A stretch of DNA of 64,000 nt from Anas platyrhynchos (lineage: Eukaryota; Chordata; Aves; Anseriformes; Anatidae): the NCBI RefSeq assembly GCF_047663525.1, contig NC_092587.1:196165501-196229500 (forward strand), written 5' to 3'. Shown here piece by piece: positions 38,391-50,583 of the stretch (position 1 is its first letter; every line of letters starts with the position of its first letter). Below the pieces are notes generated by a model. It saw only the letters and a program-made list of their open reading frames with translations, had not been told where the DNA came from and did no database searches. The position numbers were made by a program, and so were the translations under genes.

Positions 38391-41300
38391 TTAGTCTCTG
38401 CCAACCATGTGCGTCTCCTTGGGCCTGTCGATACGGAAGAGAAACTCTGCAGGCAAGAAGTACCCGCAGTACTGCACGCTGTCTGGCGTGGTGTCGTTGT
38501 GGTAGTGCCCTCCTTCCCCGTGGGCGCTGAAGCAGTGCGTGTGCTCTGTGCGTAGGTCGAAACCCTGCGAGTAAAGAAAGGCCTGTGAGCACGCTTTCCT
38601 GGAATCGGTATTTTAAAGTACTTGGATAATCTCGCTTCTGTATTTCCACAGATCTCAAAAGGAGGCTACAGCCATGAAGCAATGAAAACTTGCAAGGTGC
38701 TTGTGAAACTAATAGTAAGAAAAACAAAGAGGAGCTTAGTTTTTTAAAGAATTTAGAAACCCTGAGAGCCCCCAGATTTTGCTGTTAATATCCCAGAGAT
38801 TTCCTTTTCTTTTTTTTTTTTTCTAATTTGGGATTAAATCAGACTTATCAAGGAAGCCCTACTGGAAATCAGAACCACTCCGCACTGAATGCCATAGAAA
38901 CATGCAATAAAGGGACAATCTCTTCTCCAATTCTGAGGGCCAGCTTGGATGAAAACAGGAAGAACAGCAAATAAAATAACCAGCATCCTCGCCAGTGACA
39001 TCACCCCTATCAGTTTTATATATCCAGAGGACACTGGTGAGTAATGCTATGGCATTAGAATGCAAGAAACAGAACAGTTCATTAACACAGGATTAAAGCT
39101 GTCTTCCTCTGTTATCTCGGTGATGGCATTCACGCATTTCCAAAAACACTGCCTCAGCTGAGTGCTGTTATGCTTCCAATGGATACTGATAAGAATGCTC
39201 CAGCTGCATCCACTACACAAGTTGTACTGATTCAGAACAGCGCAGCTGTTGGCAGCTGTTTTCCAAGTACTTAGCATTAGATTCTGGGAAGATGCACACA
39301 ATTTAGTCTTAAGCCAAAAGCTGCTAAATAAAGACACAATGAAGTCACACCACTGAGTGTATTCAAGCCTACAGCTTGTCTCCTTTCACTCTGGAAATTT
39401 TTACTTACATTATTTATTAGTGCATTGTTATTTTAAAAAAATCAATTTCACCTATGGCTTCCTAGTTACTTCTGAACACAGTCTTCTTAACATCTTAATG
39501 GCTTTTGAAGCCTGGTTACTTTTTATCCTGAATTCTTTGTTGCTGATTTTAGTGCTTGTGCAAGGTGTCCTTCTAACTTGAGGAACTGCAGGCTTTAATT
39601 TGCATCAGCAATTGAGACACGTTGTACACATTTTGACACAGCATTGGCAAGAGACTTCTATAAGTGAGCTACAAGAACACATGGCTGATCAAGCTTCCGT
39701 GCTCTCGACATTCCTCCTGTTGTGTCTAGCTGTAAGTGCAAACCCTGCTGTTAGGTTTGGGATGCAAACACTTGCACACTTGCAATTGGAACAGAAGCAT
39801 TAACCTCAATCCTCTATGAACGCCCACTACATTCCCAAATTGATTGACTGCGTCTAAAATTCAAACCAATGACAGAAATGAGAAGCTTGTATTTCATCAC
39901 ATACCCCCTGAAAGCATTTCACACAATACATACACACTCCTGTTCTTAAAGTGAAAATCATATCCAGGACAATATCCATCACAAGCCTTAGTTTACACTT
40001 AGAAATGAGGAAGAGACTCACTGGATCCCTGGAAACGATTACTGGCTGACAAACCAGCGGAGCCTTCATTTCAAAGAATTTGAGCCAGTTATTCACATCC
40101 TCATCAGTGTTCAGAGGACAGGCAGAAAATTCTGGAGGCTACAGCAAAAACAAAAACTTTAAGTGAGATGAAGTTACTTACACCAAGACACTTTTTCCTC
40201 TAGAAACTTTCCTTCACCTTTCCCCACCCCACTGTTCTGTTCAAGTTACTTCTTGCCTTGCAGAAGCTCACCCATTACTGCATTTCTGCCAGAAACAGAA
40301 GTGATCAGAATATTACTTCTTTCATTGTAGACGCTTAGCGGGAAAGCTGCTAAAGTGAGGATTCTCCTCCTAGGATATTTTAGAAGCTCAACTAGTTTTT
40401 GTTTTGTTTTGTTTTCCAATGTTTATTGCTTTCTGTAAGTATCATCTTAGTGCCTGTATGTCATTTTATTTCACTTCACAACAGTTCTACAGTTCCTTCT
40501 CTAGTTGCCCGTGGATTTCAAAAGAAAAGATCACACTATTAAGGCCAAGCAATACAGCATCATTAGTTATGGGATGTCAGTTTTGTAATATCAGCTTCTT
40601 AGTTTAATACACTGCTTATCCTAACAGTTTACACATAAATTTAGTAATACAAAGGAAAAGTCAGGGCAATGAGAGGTTACGCCTTGGTTTATACTTCTGT
40701 TTTCAGAAGAATGAAGGAAGTGATATGAATTGACAGCAACTTACCATAATATGAATCTTTGCTTTCCCTTTCTGAATGACAAATGTACCACCCATCCCAA
40801 CTGGCTTTTCTCCATAATGCTTCTCTAAAATTTGTCTCAGACAAGAGACGAAATTAAGTTCCCCAGTTCTTCCATTGGCTTTCACTTCTATGACCTGGAG
40901 AATAAAGTTATTTCATCACTGCTGTCTTCCAGCAACAGCCTGCAACGGTCTGTGAAAGCTGCTCTGAAACTCTCCCACACTCATAACCCCAGATTTCTGT
41001 GTCACAGCATGACTTTCCCCCCAGCTGTTGCTCCATGTCCTTTCAGTACCTGCTTAACTTTGGTCAACACTAGCTTTGCCTGTAAAGGTACTGGGCCACA
41101 AGTCATTTACTCACACATGAAACAATGGAATAAGCAACCCCCTTCTATCCACCAGCTGGCTTCACCTCTTAGAAACCCTTGGAAATAGGAGAGACTGCTC
41201 AGTTTCCATGCAGTAAACAGCTTTTTTGGCTGCTCTGCCAACACTGCTTTGTGCTAGCTGTGCTGGGGGCAATACACCTACAAAAAATAAGTGCACAGAA

Positions 41301-44300
41301 ATGATTTACGCAAGTCAGTCATTGTACAGGAATAACCTTAAGTCACTGCATGTTTGGACTGGATCTGAATGGATGATTTGTAAGGGAAAAGTTTTACTAA
41401 ACTAATACTTATTCCTCAAAAATTCAAACACTTCTCTGTCTCCACCATTTTTTCTCCTTGTTCACCAACAGCTGTTTCTTCTGTTTGGATATTTCTTTCA
41501 TAGAATTGCTTCTTTACTGTTACAGAAAACTGATTTAAGAACGTTGAAACGTGGATTTCCCTTCAGCCACAAAGCTCTGCAAGCAAAGTCACCTTTGCTC
41601 CAGGTACGCACCTTGCCAGGTTGGCCCTCGCTGGCATAGAGGTTGGCCAACAGCCCAAACTCACAGTCGGTGTATTTACTGCTGTACTTCTCGAGCAGGC
41701 ACCCTTTATCTGTAGGATTTATCTGAGCGATGTAGCTCCCATTTACAGCAGGCTTTTTATCACTTTGAGTTTGAACAACAGGGATAAACTGAGAGAAAGA
41801 ACATGCAATAAGTCAAAATAAGTTAATAAGAACATGTAAGAGTCAGTCAAATGTAAATTTAAGCGTTGGACCATGATCTCAAGAAATAATCCCCTTCATC
41901 ACATGCCCTTCATTTCTCAGGATGAGGAAAATGTGGTAATATTGTAACGCAATAGAACCCCCAGAAATCGGTTTTACTTCTCTGAAGAGTTAAATGGAAT
42001 GTTCTGTGAAGATGAATATTAGTGTTAAAAAAGACCAGCCTTTGAGGTCTGAGCCCTGCCATGCACGTATTGGAATTCTACATAATACTTTCTCAAGTTG
42101 TACCTTAACAAGCACTATTAGAGTGTCCCAAATTTAAAGCTGAGATGAACTATCTCATCTGCCAATTAATCAAAACAGGGTGGTAAGGCCAGGGATCTAT
42201 GCTTGAAAGGACTCTGACTACCTGAAAGCCCCCACAGGCAGCAGTTTTTGTCTCCTACCTCGATTGCAGGTAAACATTTTGTATGCAGAAACTTTAAAAT
42301 GTAGAATGGTAAAACAAAGTCACGCAAGAGGGCAAAAGACAGGAGACATTTTAAAGGTGTTTCATTTGATGAAAGCCTTTTCATTTTGATTCAAATGAAA
42401 GGCATTTCATTTACAGGTGACTTGGACAGGCATGTCTAAATCTTGTCATTAAAACCACTGGTCAGGCTTTTGTCAATCAGTTTCAAGAAAATCACGTTTC
42501 CTGTGTGCTTCAAATCAATCACACGCTTTCTGGAAAATTACAAGTAAAAATCAATTTGCATTATATTGACACTATGCACCTCATTAGATGGCTCCCATCT
42601 AATTCCTTCTCGTGTTGTTTATGTGCTTTTGGCATGAAAGGTGTATGTTAAATGATCATTTTGTTGTAAATGGGGAAACACCGAGCATGACAGTGCTCTA
42701 CTGTTTTGATACTTCCATGAATTCATTGAGAACTGTCATGCTTTTTGTTACTGACCTCAGCATTTACACCAAGAATCCTCGATGAAGCAGCTCCAGCTCC
42801 AAGAATGAAGGCTCCAGGTAGCTCTATGTCTTTTGCAACTGTATTGAGATCATAAACCTGCAAGAGACACAAACTTTTGATTGCGGTGTTCTGCTGTGAT
42901 CTGGAGTTACCATTCTGTTCACTGTAACCTCTGGATGCATTTCATTCACAACAGCTCATTGGTATTTGGTATAATTAGGATGAATACAGTTCTCAAGTCT
43001 GAACAACAGAACATTTAGTAGTAATGGGTTGGGTACAGCCCTGACCATTTTGTGGAAGAGAGAGTCTGCCTGTATGTTCCCCTGCCATTTTACCAAAAGC
43101 TGAATGATTGTTTCTATTCAAAACTGTATTTGTATAAGATAAAAAAGAAATCACATGAAAGAGAATATCATATAGAGACAGATAGGGACAGGTATCAGAA
43201 AGGAAGCATGATATTCTTGGAAAAGAACAGTAATGTGAATCTAGTCTTGGCTTGAAAATGCAAATACAGACAGTTTTTACAAAGAAGCACGACTGTGACT
43301 TGGAATCACCAACTTCAACAAGCCATATATAAGCACACAGACAAGCCCCTTGTTTAGTATTTGTTTCCATGGCTCCTGTCACAAATTGTTTGCTTTCAAT
43401 ACTATCTGGTATTTGAAGGCAGGAGAAGATGGACTGCCAGATACCAGACAGCATATGAAATTTTTGCTAAGATCTGTAAGATTTCCTGATGCGGTCTGTG
43501 CATAGGAATCAATCTAACAGAACACTGAAAACTAACACTCTTTCACAAGTGGAATCTTATAGTGGCCATTAGTCCTTGGTTTTGTTTTTATTTCAACACA
43601 ATATCCCTTTTCTATTAAAAATGTATTTAAAACCCACAGCTACTACAGAGAAAAACTCACTTTTTCTTTCTGCACAACGGGTATGAGGTAAGGAACACCT
43701 CCCACATCTGCTATTCTAGGCTTTCCACAGATTCCTGGAAGAATACAGAGATTTAGCTTGGTAAAATGTTTTCTGTGAAATTCTCAAGTAAGCATGCAGT
43801 CTAATGCACCAAAGAACTGGTTCCTAAAATTTCTTTAGAAAGTCAGACTCAAATTTTAGAAGGGATGCATCACCTTCTCAAGGTGCTTCTTTACCTACAT
43901 TGATGACAGTGAACTCAGATGAATAGCACAAATGACATGAGGCATCTGTCTTCTAAACAGCTAATGTCAAAGACAATGAATCCCACTCAAAATAAGACAG
44001 TTTCTTTCATTTCACATACATGGAAGGAAGGAATTTACACCAAGTGGAAGCACAGCTCCTTAGGTTCAGGTAGTGATTGGCATGGATCAAAAACATTTAT
44101 CCAGCTGGAAGATAACTTCATTTCAAAACCTTTAGAGTTTAATAAATAAAGCTTATTTCCTAAGTGTGTATTGCAATCATAGGTTAAGAAAGAAAATGAC
44201 GACAAGCACTTGAATGAATTGTCCTTGTTCGTACATCAACTAGGAAGCAAATCCAAGAGTAAAATGTAGCTTCCCTCTCACACATATTCTGTACCTAAAA

Positions 44301-45298
44301 AATGATCTAAGCTTTCCTAACATCTCTAGAAGATCAAAACCAAGTACAGTCAGGTAGCAAGAACTGCAGAAGTCTCTGTGGAAGACAGGAACACTAGGTT
44401 ACCTTTAACAGGAAAGTTGAAAGGCTCCTTAGTCAGATCAGGACAGTCTATAACAGAGACTTGAGCATCAGCAAAGTTTTCTTTAAGCCCTTTCTGCAAA
44501 ACTGTAATAAAAAAGTAATGGCAAAGTTATTGGCAATGAAACATTATCGAGGGGTAGACAAGTTAACTAACAGCACAAAATATTTTTAGACTTTATTTCA
44601 GCAAAATACACTTACTCTAAGTAAATCTATCTTAAATCTATTAATTCGAATGTTAGTGCCTATATATGCATTGTTTCTCAAGCCAGAACTTTGCATAAGA
44701 TAAAGAGCTTGTTCAGAGAATTATTAGTTACCACATTAATTATGAATTTTACAAAGCTTTTAATTGACATACCGTAGCTGTGAAGTAACATGGATAACCT
44801 TAAACTACATTCAGCAGTGTTTTTGCTTCACAAGGGCAGGAAATTATGATCACAGTCAAGTATGATATGAGAGCAAAGAAGGAAGTAAGTTTTAGCTGAC
44901 AAGGCAATGACTTTTTGAAATACATGAACTAGACTGTTGGCAATTGCTTGATTATAATCTTCAGACACCGTCTGGAAGTGTCTGCTCTTACAGGATATTG
45001 CCTGTCATGTTTCCATTCATGTGAAGATTATCTGGCAAGATTTTTTGGGGGGAAGGGGAGGTGTCATTTGTTTTAAAGAACAGTGTATAAAAAAACAGTA
45101 TTTTTCTTTACATCCTAGCGTGCTAACAGCAAGAACATTCTGCATGTATTAGCTGTAGAGAGGATATGATCAAAGCTTTAAAGTAAGTTTGAAGGGCACA
45201 TTTTAAGTTTGTAAAAAGTTACACTCTCTGCATGACTTACCTCCAGCAAGCTCCTCCAGGCTTGGAACATGAAAAGCAAACCTTTCAACTTTGGCCAT
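38391..45298 (-). CDS. C11orf54: Ester hydrolase C11orf54 homologue (PTD012 family)
   Basis: Eight coding exons join in frame on the minus strand: 45298-45241, 44501-44403, 43734-43661, 42857-42756, 41788-41612, 40894-40745, 40138-40022 and 38564-38391. They give 316 residues; I recall human as 315. Recognisable blocks are FHVPSLEELAG at the start, VSVIDCPDLTKEPFNFPVKG, LPGAFILGAGA, LLANLYASEGQPGK, KHYGEKPVGMGGTFVIQKGK and EMKAPLVCQPVIVSRDPGF. The C-terminal exon has the zinc-binding histidine cluster HTHCFSAHGEGGHYH. The human protein is a monomeric zinc protein (DUF1907 family) with reported esterase activity and nuclear and cytoplasmic location. Its physiological substrate is unclear. Exons 3 to 8 end at or near codon boundaries. 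Upstream noncoding exon(s) were not pinned down. A GC-rich island shared with TAF1D lies about 2 kb upstream. Confidence 0.96.
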
Positions 45299-47190
45299 TT
45301 CCTAATTGTTACTGATTTCTTCAGGTAAGAAATATATTATCACACGCTGTAGAAGTGACTGATCTGTCAGCAAGAGTAATGGTTCAGTGATTAAAACAGT
45401 CTGTTTTCGATACGTAACTTGTTTTTCAAATTCATGCAAGAATACATAGACAACAGTAGAATTGCAATTATGTCTTCAAGGGAAAGACTAACAGCTTTGA
45501 GGTTTGCTTATGTGCTTTGGAAGAAGCTATAAATTGTTTTGAAAGAAAACTGGGCTTTTCTAAAGCATGCTAGTTGCCTCCCCAGGTCTTCCCTACGTTA
45601 ATGTTTACTCTTTCAAGCATTAGGTACCGCGGACTTTCAACTCTGTTTGTAACATGGTCTCCACTTGCTTATGGGCAAGTGCTTCCCTTTCCAGAGGGAA
45701 ACAGGCTAGCAGCACTTCTCAAAAGAGGAAACAACAGCAGCAAGTTCTACCATATTGGGCCCTGTATGGGTACAAAGCCCATAACAAAAAGTTCTGTTTG
45801 GAACATAAGTGTAATAGTCCATTTTGAAGTGAGCTCTATTTCAGTTAGCCTTTCAACAACAAAGTCAGCTACTAGGGCAAACCATCAGCTCTGGGCACAA
45901 ACATCTGATTATACGCTATCTATAATTCAGCCACAGCAATCATTAACTCCTTAGGCACATGTCTACTGCAAACAACAAAAAAAGAAAATGTGCCCCACAC
46001 ATTCAGATCTCAGGCTTTGTGGGAAAAAGCCAAAAAATTAAATTGCATTCCCAGATCTCACAGAGCTTTTGTTAGAAAGGACTATGACATGAGCTACCTG
46101 CTAATGTATACTGTTAGCTTCCATTAAAAATAAATTCATAGCTTTTACGATTGAAAAAAATATTTTTTTGGAAAAAAAAAACAAACACACAACTGTCCTT
46201 ATACAACTGTCCTCTTGAGTCTGCACTGCTGTTGCAAACAGTAGAGAAAGGAAGAAAGAAAGCTATCTGTGCTAATTATCATCTTAGTTGGTCTTATCCA
46301 TCTCCATGAGAGACTCTCTCCCTTCCTTGGCTTGTGGAAGAGAAGGTAACAGGCTGGATGTGGTGCCTCTGGTACAAACCTACCTTTCTACCTTTAGATA
46401 GATTAAATCAGACTCCAGGACTTTAAGTGTGCAGTGAACACAAGAAAGGGAGTTATTCAATCAAAGAGTGAAGATGGCTTTGGCAGCATTGTTTTAAGTC
46501 ATCCTCATCTCCTCAAGAACCTTTTGTCACATCCAGAAGGAAGCTGTGCCAGAATTCAAGACACCAGTTGGAAAAACCATGAAATAGATTGAGGCTAGAC
46601 CTGGTATTGTGCAAAGGACTGAGGCAAGACTTGGACACAGTTCAAACAAGTAGGTTCAAATGTAACACCTAGCCCATCACCTGCTGGTTAAAGGACAGTC
46701 GTCAGCTCACCACAATCACGAAACAGAAAAACTGGGTAAAGCTCAGTGTCCCATAAAAAACACCATCCAATTGCTATGTAGTAGTTGACCTGGAAGCAAG
46801 CAAAAAAAGAGGTAGATCAGTTAGTCACCAGCCTACGGACAGCATTTGTAGGGAGTGTGTGTGGTGTGGATGAGGGAGAACAGGGAAGGAGACAGTGGGC
46901 AATCTTTCAAAGTAGCGTTGGTGTGTCATGGACAGAAGTGTCAAAATAAGTGAGATTATTAGGAAGAGATCTGGAATGGTGCAGTAAGAACTGAGACAAG
47001 CATGCGAAAAGACTTCTTAGTTTTTCTTTTCCAAGCAGGAAGACAAAATCTGAGATTTGGTGAGGGCCAGGAGAATGCAGATAAATAGGAAGCACGTTCA
47101 TGGCGTGGGGAGTGCCTGGTATCAAAACCTGGAGTAAAACTAATTTGGAAGGCAGAAACGTGAAAGGAAAAGTTCAAGTCTCAGAGAAAC
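45299..47190. other. C11orf54 first intron or 5' flank, no gene recognised
   Basis: AT-rich sequence between the C11orf54 start codon and the GC-rich island. The first noncoding exon of C11orf54 should lie at the island, so this is most likely its first intron. The plus-strand open frame at 45574-45954 has no recognisable product and no splice context. Confidence 0.5.
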
Positions 47191-48150
47191 TCTGAAGATG
47201 AGGGGATGCAGGGGGCCGCGGGGACAGCTCGAGGGACGGGACCGGGAGAGGAGCGGGTCAGGAGGGACCAGACCGGGATCCCTGAGGGACCATCAGGCAG
47301 AGGCGAGGAAACAGGGCAGAGAGAGGAAACAGCAAAGCTGCCGCTGAAGCCAGCAGAGGGAGAAAGAAGGAGTTATTGAGGCCGGGCAGCTGAGGGAGGG
47401 AGGCGGGGAAGCAGCAGCAGCACGGCTCCGCTCCCTGCCCGCCCGGCACACAGCGAGCCCCCGGTTACCGCCAGGAGCCGCAGAGCCAAACCTGCGCGAC
47501 CGCCTCCTCTCCACAGTCCCACAGCGAGCGGGGAAAGCCCGGCAGCTGCGCCCCTGTCAGGCTGGGCTACGAGACGGGAGCGGGCTGGCTCCCTTTGAGA
47601 CAGGGAGGGCACCGAGCCCCTTCCACCGCCTCCCGGGGAGTCCCTCCCCCGAGTGGGCTGCCTGGAGGCGGCACCGCCACCCCCTCCACGACGCCTCCAG
47701 CCCGACCCTCCCAGCCTGCAGCCATCCCTCCTCCTTTCCCTGCCTCCTCCCCAGCTCCTCTCGCGAGAGCCGGCCGCTATTTAGTGCCCGGGGCGGCCAT
47801 TTCGAGCCCTTTGCGGCGCCGGAGCGTGAGGTGAGAGGGGCAGGGGGGGAGCGCGGTGCCCGCCGCCATTTGGCGGGCGAGGCTGCCCGGCTGAGGGGAG
47901 GCTGAGGCGATGCTGAGGCGATGGCCGCTCCCTCCCGCTCGCCCAGCGCTTGTAGCCGGGAGCCTGCTTGAGGAGCGAGCCAGGGGAATGGATGAGCCTG
48001 TGGAATGGGCCGGGGATCGCCTTAGGGAGCGGGCAGGGCGGCGGCCAGTTTCCCCTCACGGCTGCCGGGGCGCTCCCGGCCTGTGGTAAGGGCGGGTGGC
48101 CGCGCACAAAATGTCCGCCCTGGGGCTGGGCGCCTTTGGGCAGCCTTCTG
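47190..48150. promoter_or_regulatory. CpG island, probable bidirectional promoter of C11orf54 and TAF1D
   Basis: About 950 bp of markedly GC- and CpG-rich DNA lies between the divergent C11orf54 (-) and TAF1D (+) genes. On the plus strand a candidate TAF1D first exon ends at 47830 with GAG then GTGAGAGG. A pyrimidine start (CCCTTT near 47808) would suit a 5'TOP-type snoRNA host. The motif GCCATTT near 47797 resembles YY1. On the minus strand a donor-like GTAACC near 47467 could end the C11orf54 noncoding exon. The human genes are also head to head. Start sites are inferred. Confidence 0.65.
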
Positions 48151-48273
48151 GCTCTCCCGAGGGAAAAGATCCGTCAGTGTATAACGAGTGGGTTGGCTTT
48201 CTTTTTCAGGGAGCTGCTTGGCATGCCGCGTGGTGAGAGAGACGAAGTAGAAGCTGGTGCTTAGCCCCTAACT
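47808..48273 (+). other. TAF1D: TAF1D 5' noncoding exons 1 and 2 with a small upstream ORF
   Basis: Exon 1 appears to end at 47830 (donor GTGAGA). Exon 2 runs 48210-48273, after a TTTCTTTTTCAG acceptor and before GTAAGT. Exon 2 contains a complete 13-codon upstream ORF at 48223-48264 (MPRGERDEVEAGA). If included, it would be read before the main start at 50584. Exon boundaries are from splice consensus only. Confidence 0.55.
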
Positions 48274-48403
48274 GTAAGTGTTATCTGCAGTTGAGTGGGG
48301 AAAGCTGGTATTGTTGCAGGTGCTTTTGTTTGCATTGTTTGCATTGCTCAGGCCTTGTGTGGGTGGCCACAAGCAGCAGAGCAGCCATGCGGCTGCTCTG
48401 GCA

Positions 48404-49278
48404 ACAAGTGAGGCCCCTCTGCCCCTTCTGGAACCACGTTAGGATGAGCTTCATCCCCCTACACCTGCATTTAGCGTGGGTTTGTAAACAAATAACTTCA
48501 GTTTTGAAAAAACATGGAAGGGAGTAGGTTACATGATACAAAAACTTATTTCCAAATTGAAACACAGAATGTAAGACATAAAACTTGAAAGCGAAAAGGG
48601 GTTGCTGAGTTGTATCAGCCTCGCTGATGGGGAGACTTGGCTCTGATCACAAGAGTGAGGAAGAACTTACCTGAAGAGGGAACACAGTGCCCTAAAGCAG
48701 ATCTTAATGAAAACAGCTGAGCTTGTAAAGAGTAAAACTGCTGAAACAGTTAAATAGTGAATGAGCATGCACAAAGATGGAAAAGTACACAGTGAAGACT
48801 GAGCCTTAATCAAAAAGATCCCAAAATGCATCTACTAGAGGATACTGCACATGTGAGAGTAGGAGGGACAATATGATGATTAGTTCTGAGAAACCATTAA
48901 CATTAAATACTTACCTTTCTTGGAAATGGTGTGAATATATATATCTCCAAACTATAAATCAGTACTCGTTGTGCTTGGGTGCGTGTGTTGGTGGAATTAT
49001 CCCCCATGTATCCATTGCTGTTAATAAAGCATACCTGCTTTCTTACTCTCCAGAACGAGTCTTAGAAAGTTACAGTACCTTTCTGCATTTCATTTGGCAC
49101 CAGAGAAGGGCATGTTTGGCCCCTCTGCTGCTTCTGAAACTCCATGAGGTCAATTTTCAGTTCTGCTGTACTCCCATATCTGCGTTTAGTGCAGGTTGAT
49201 AAATAAATTACTTTAATTTTGAAAAAAAAAGTTCTACCTTGAACAGTTATATGATGCAAAAACTCATTCCCAAATGTA
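48404..49278 (+). repeat. Two diverged direct copies of an unclassified block in TAF1D intron 2
   Basis: The blocks 48404-48566 and 49112-49278 align along their length. They share 'ggcccctctgc', a 'tttag' to 'tttgtaaa/gataaataaa' section, 'tttgaaaaaa', and 'atgataca/atgatgcaa' followed by 'aaaact(t)attyccaaat'. By eye identity is roughly 70-75 percent with small indels, and the copies are about 710 bp apart. Neither resembles CR1. They may be two insertions of one old repeat or a local tandem duplication. Confidence 0.65.
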
Positions 49279-50583
49279 GGCTGTTCATAACTTAACTGCT
49301 GATGTGCAGTGATACTGATAGGTCTCTTGGCCTGAATTTCACCAATATTAGCATAGAAGGAACCTTCTACTATATGTCCTGCCTCGTGAGGAATTTTGTA
49401 TTACATGTTCCGCTTAGTTAAGCACTAATAAATCAAAGTGGAGGAAGTGTTGCAACATAAAGAAATTAAAGAGCACGTGTAACTTTGCTGGCATGTCAGC
49501 AAAACAACGCTATTTAAGGAAAAAATAGTGTAAAGGGGTTCAGAGTTAATCAGCAGGCAAAGAGACTGCAACAACTACTTTGGCCACCGCTTCAATCTGT
49601 GCGGATGGGAGGAACATATATACATAATTTCAGTAAATCAATAGTAATATGTATGTATTTTTCAAGAAATATAATGAATATGTAAACCTTGTGACTATAT
49701 ATAAATGTATTTTTTTTGTCAGCCTTGATAAGGCAGATGCGCTTTGGCGGAGCAATCCACGCGTGTCTACAGTGCTTCAGCTTTGATTGTAAAGAATGCC
49801 CACTTGCTAAGATTTTCAAATAGGTCTTAGAGTGTTTTATTTGCTGCTTTTACAGTAACAGCAGCTTGCAATATAGTCCTGTGGTATTTGTCACCTTTTT
49901 TCTGATCATAGCTTGTAGCTGTATGGGTTGGGTAGGAAATGGAACTTAGTCCTGTGAGTAGTCACAGTCTTGTAACCATTTGTTTTGGCATGTTAATCTT
50001 ATCTATTACAGCTGGTTTATATATGTAAAAAGCATGTTAAAATTCCCAAGATAGAGAACTAGAGGTTAGTAAATGACTGGCATGCGGATTAAATGACTCT
50101 AAGCTATTACACAGTGAGGGCAGGTTTCTCTGCTGTGTGTTCCAGTCTGTTTTGTATAGATTTATGTAGTTCAAGGGGTGGATTGCATTGCAGATTGAGC
50201 TGAAAATTACTTTTCTCTTTTGGGGCTAGTCTCAGTTTTTGTTACTAAGCAGTAAACAAAATGTTAATAGATTTTTACAGCAGGAAACCTTAAAGAACAG
50301 GGAAATGGCGTTGTTTCTCATGCCAACAGGCCTGGATAAATTCAAAATTACTATAAACTACAGCGAAGTGAGGGCTTGAGTGTGACTTAGAACTGCAGCA
50401 TCCTTTAAAGTTAAGCTGCTGGCTTACATGCATGTGTCCATATACAGGAGAACTTCATGTAAAAGTTTGCACACAAATTGTTTTAAGTGAACCCTTTGAA
50501 ATGGAGCAGGGGAGGTTTGCCTGGCTAACATAGGATTTTCTTTAATTTCTTGAATGCTCATTGTTTTTAGGACAGATTGAAAC

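Noticed and set aside
47293-47834. Overlapping Ala/Arg/Pro-rich frames on both strands
   Set aside because: These are typical of a CpG island, with no conserved product recognised.
48281-49259. Minus-strand frames with similar translated pieces in TAF1D intron 2
   Set aside because: Their similarity comes from the duplicated DNA block. The frames are not otherwise supported as genes.
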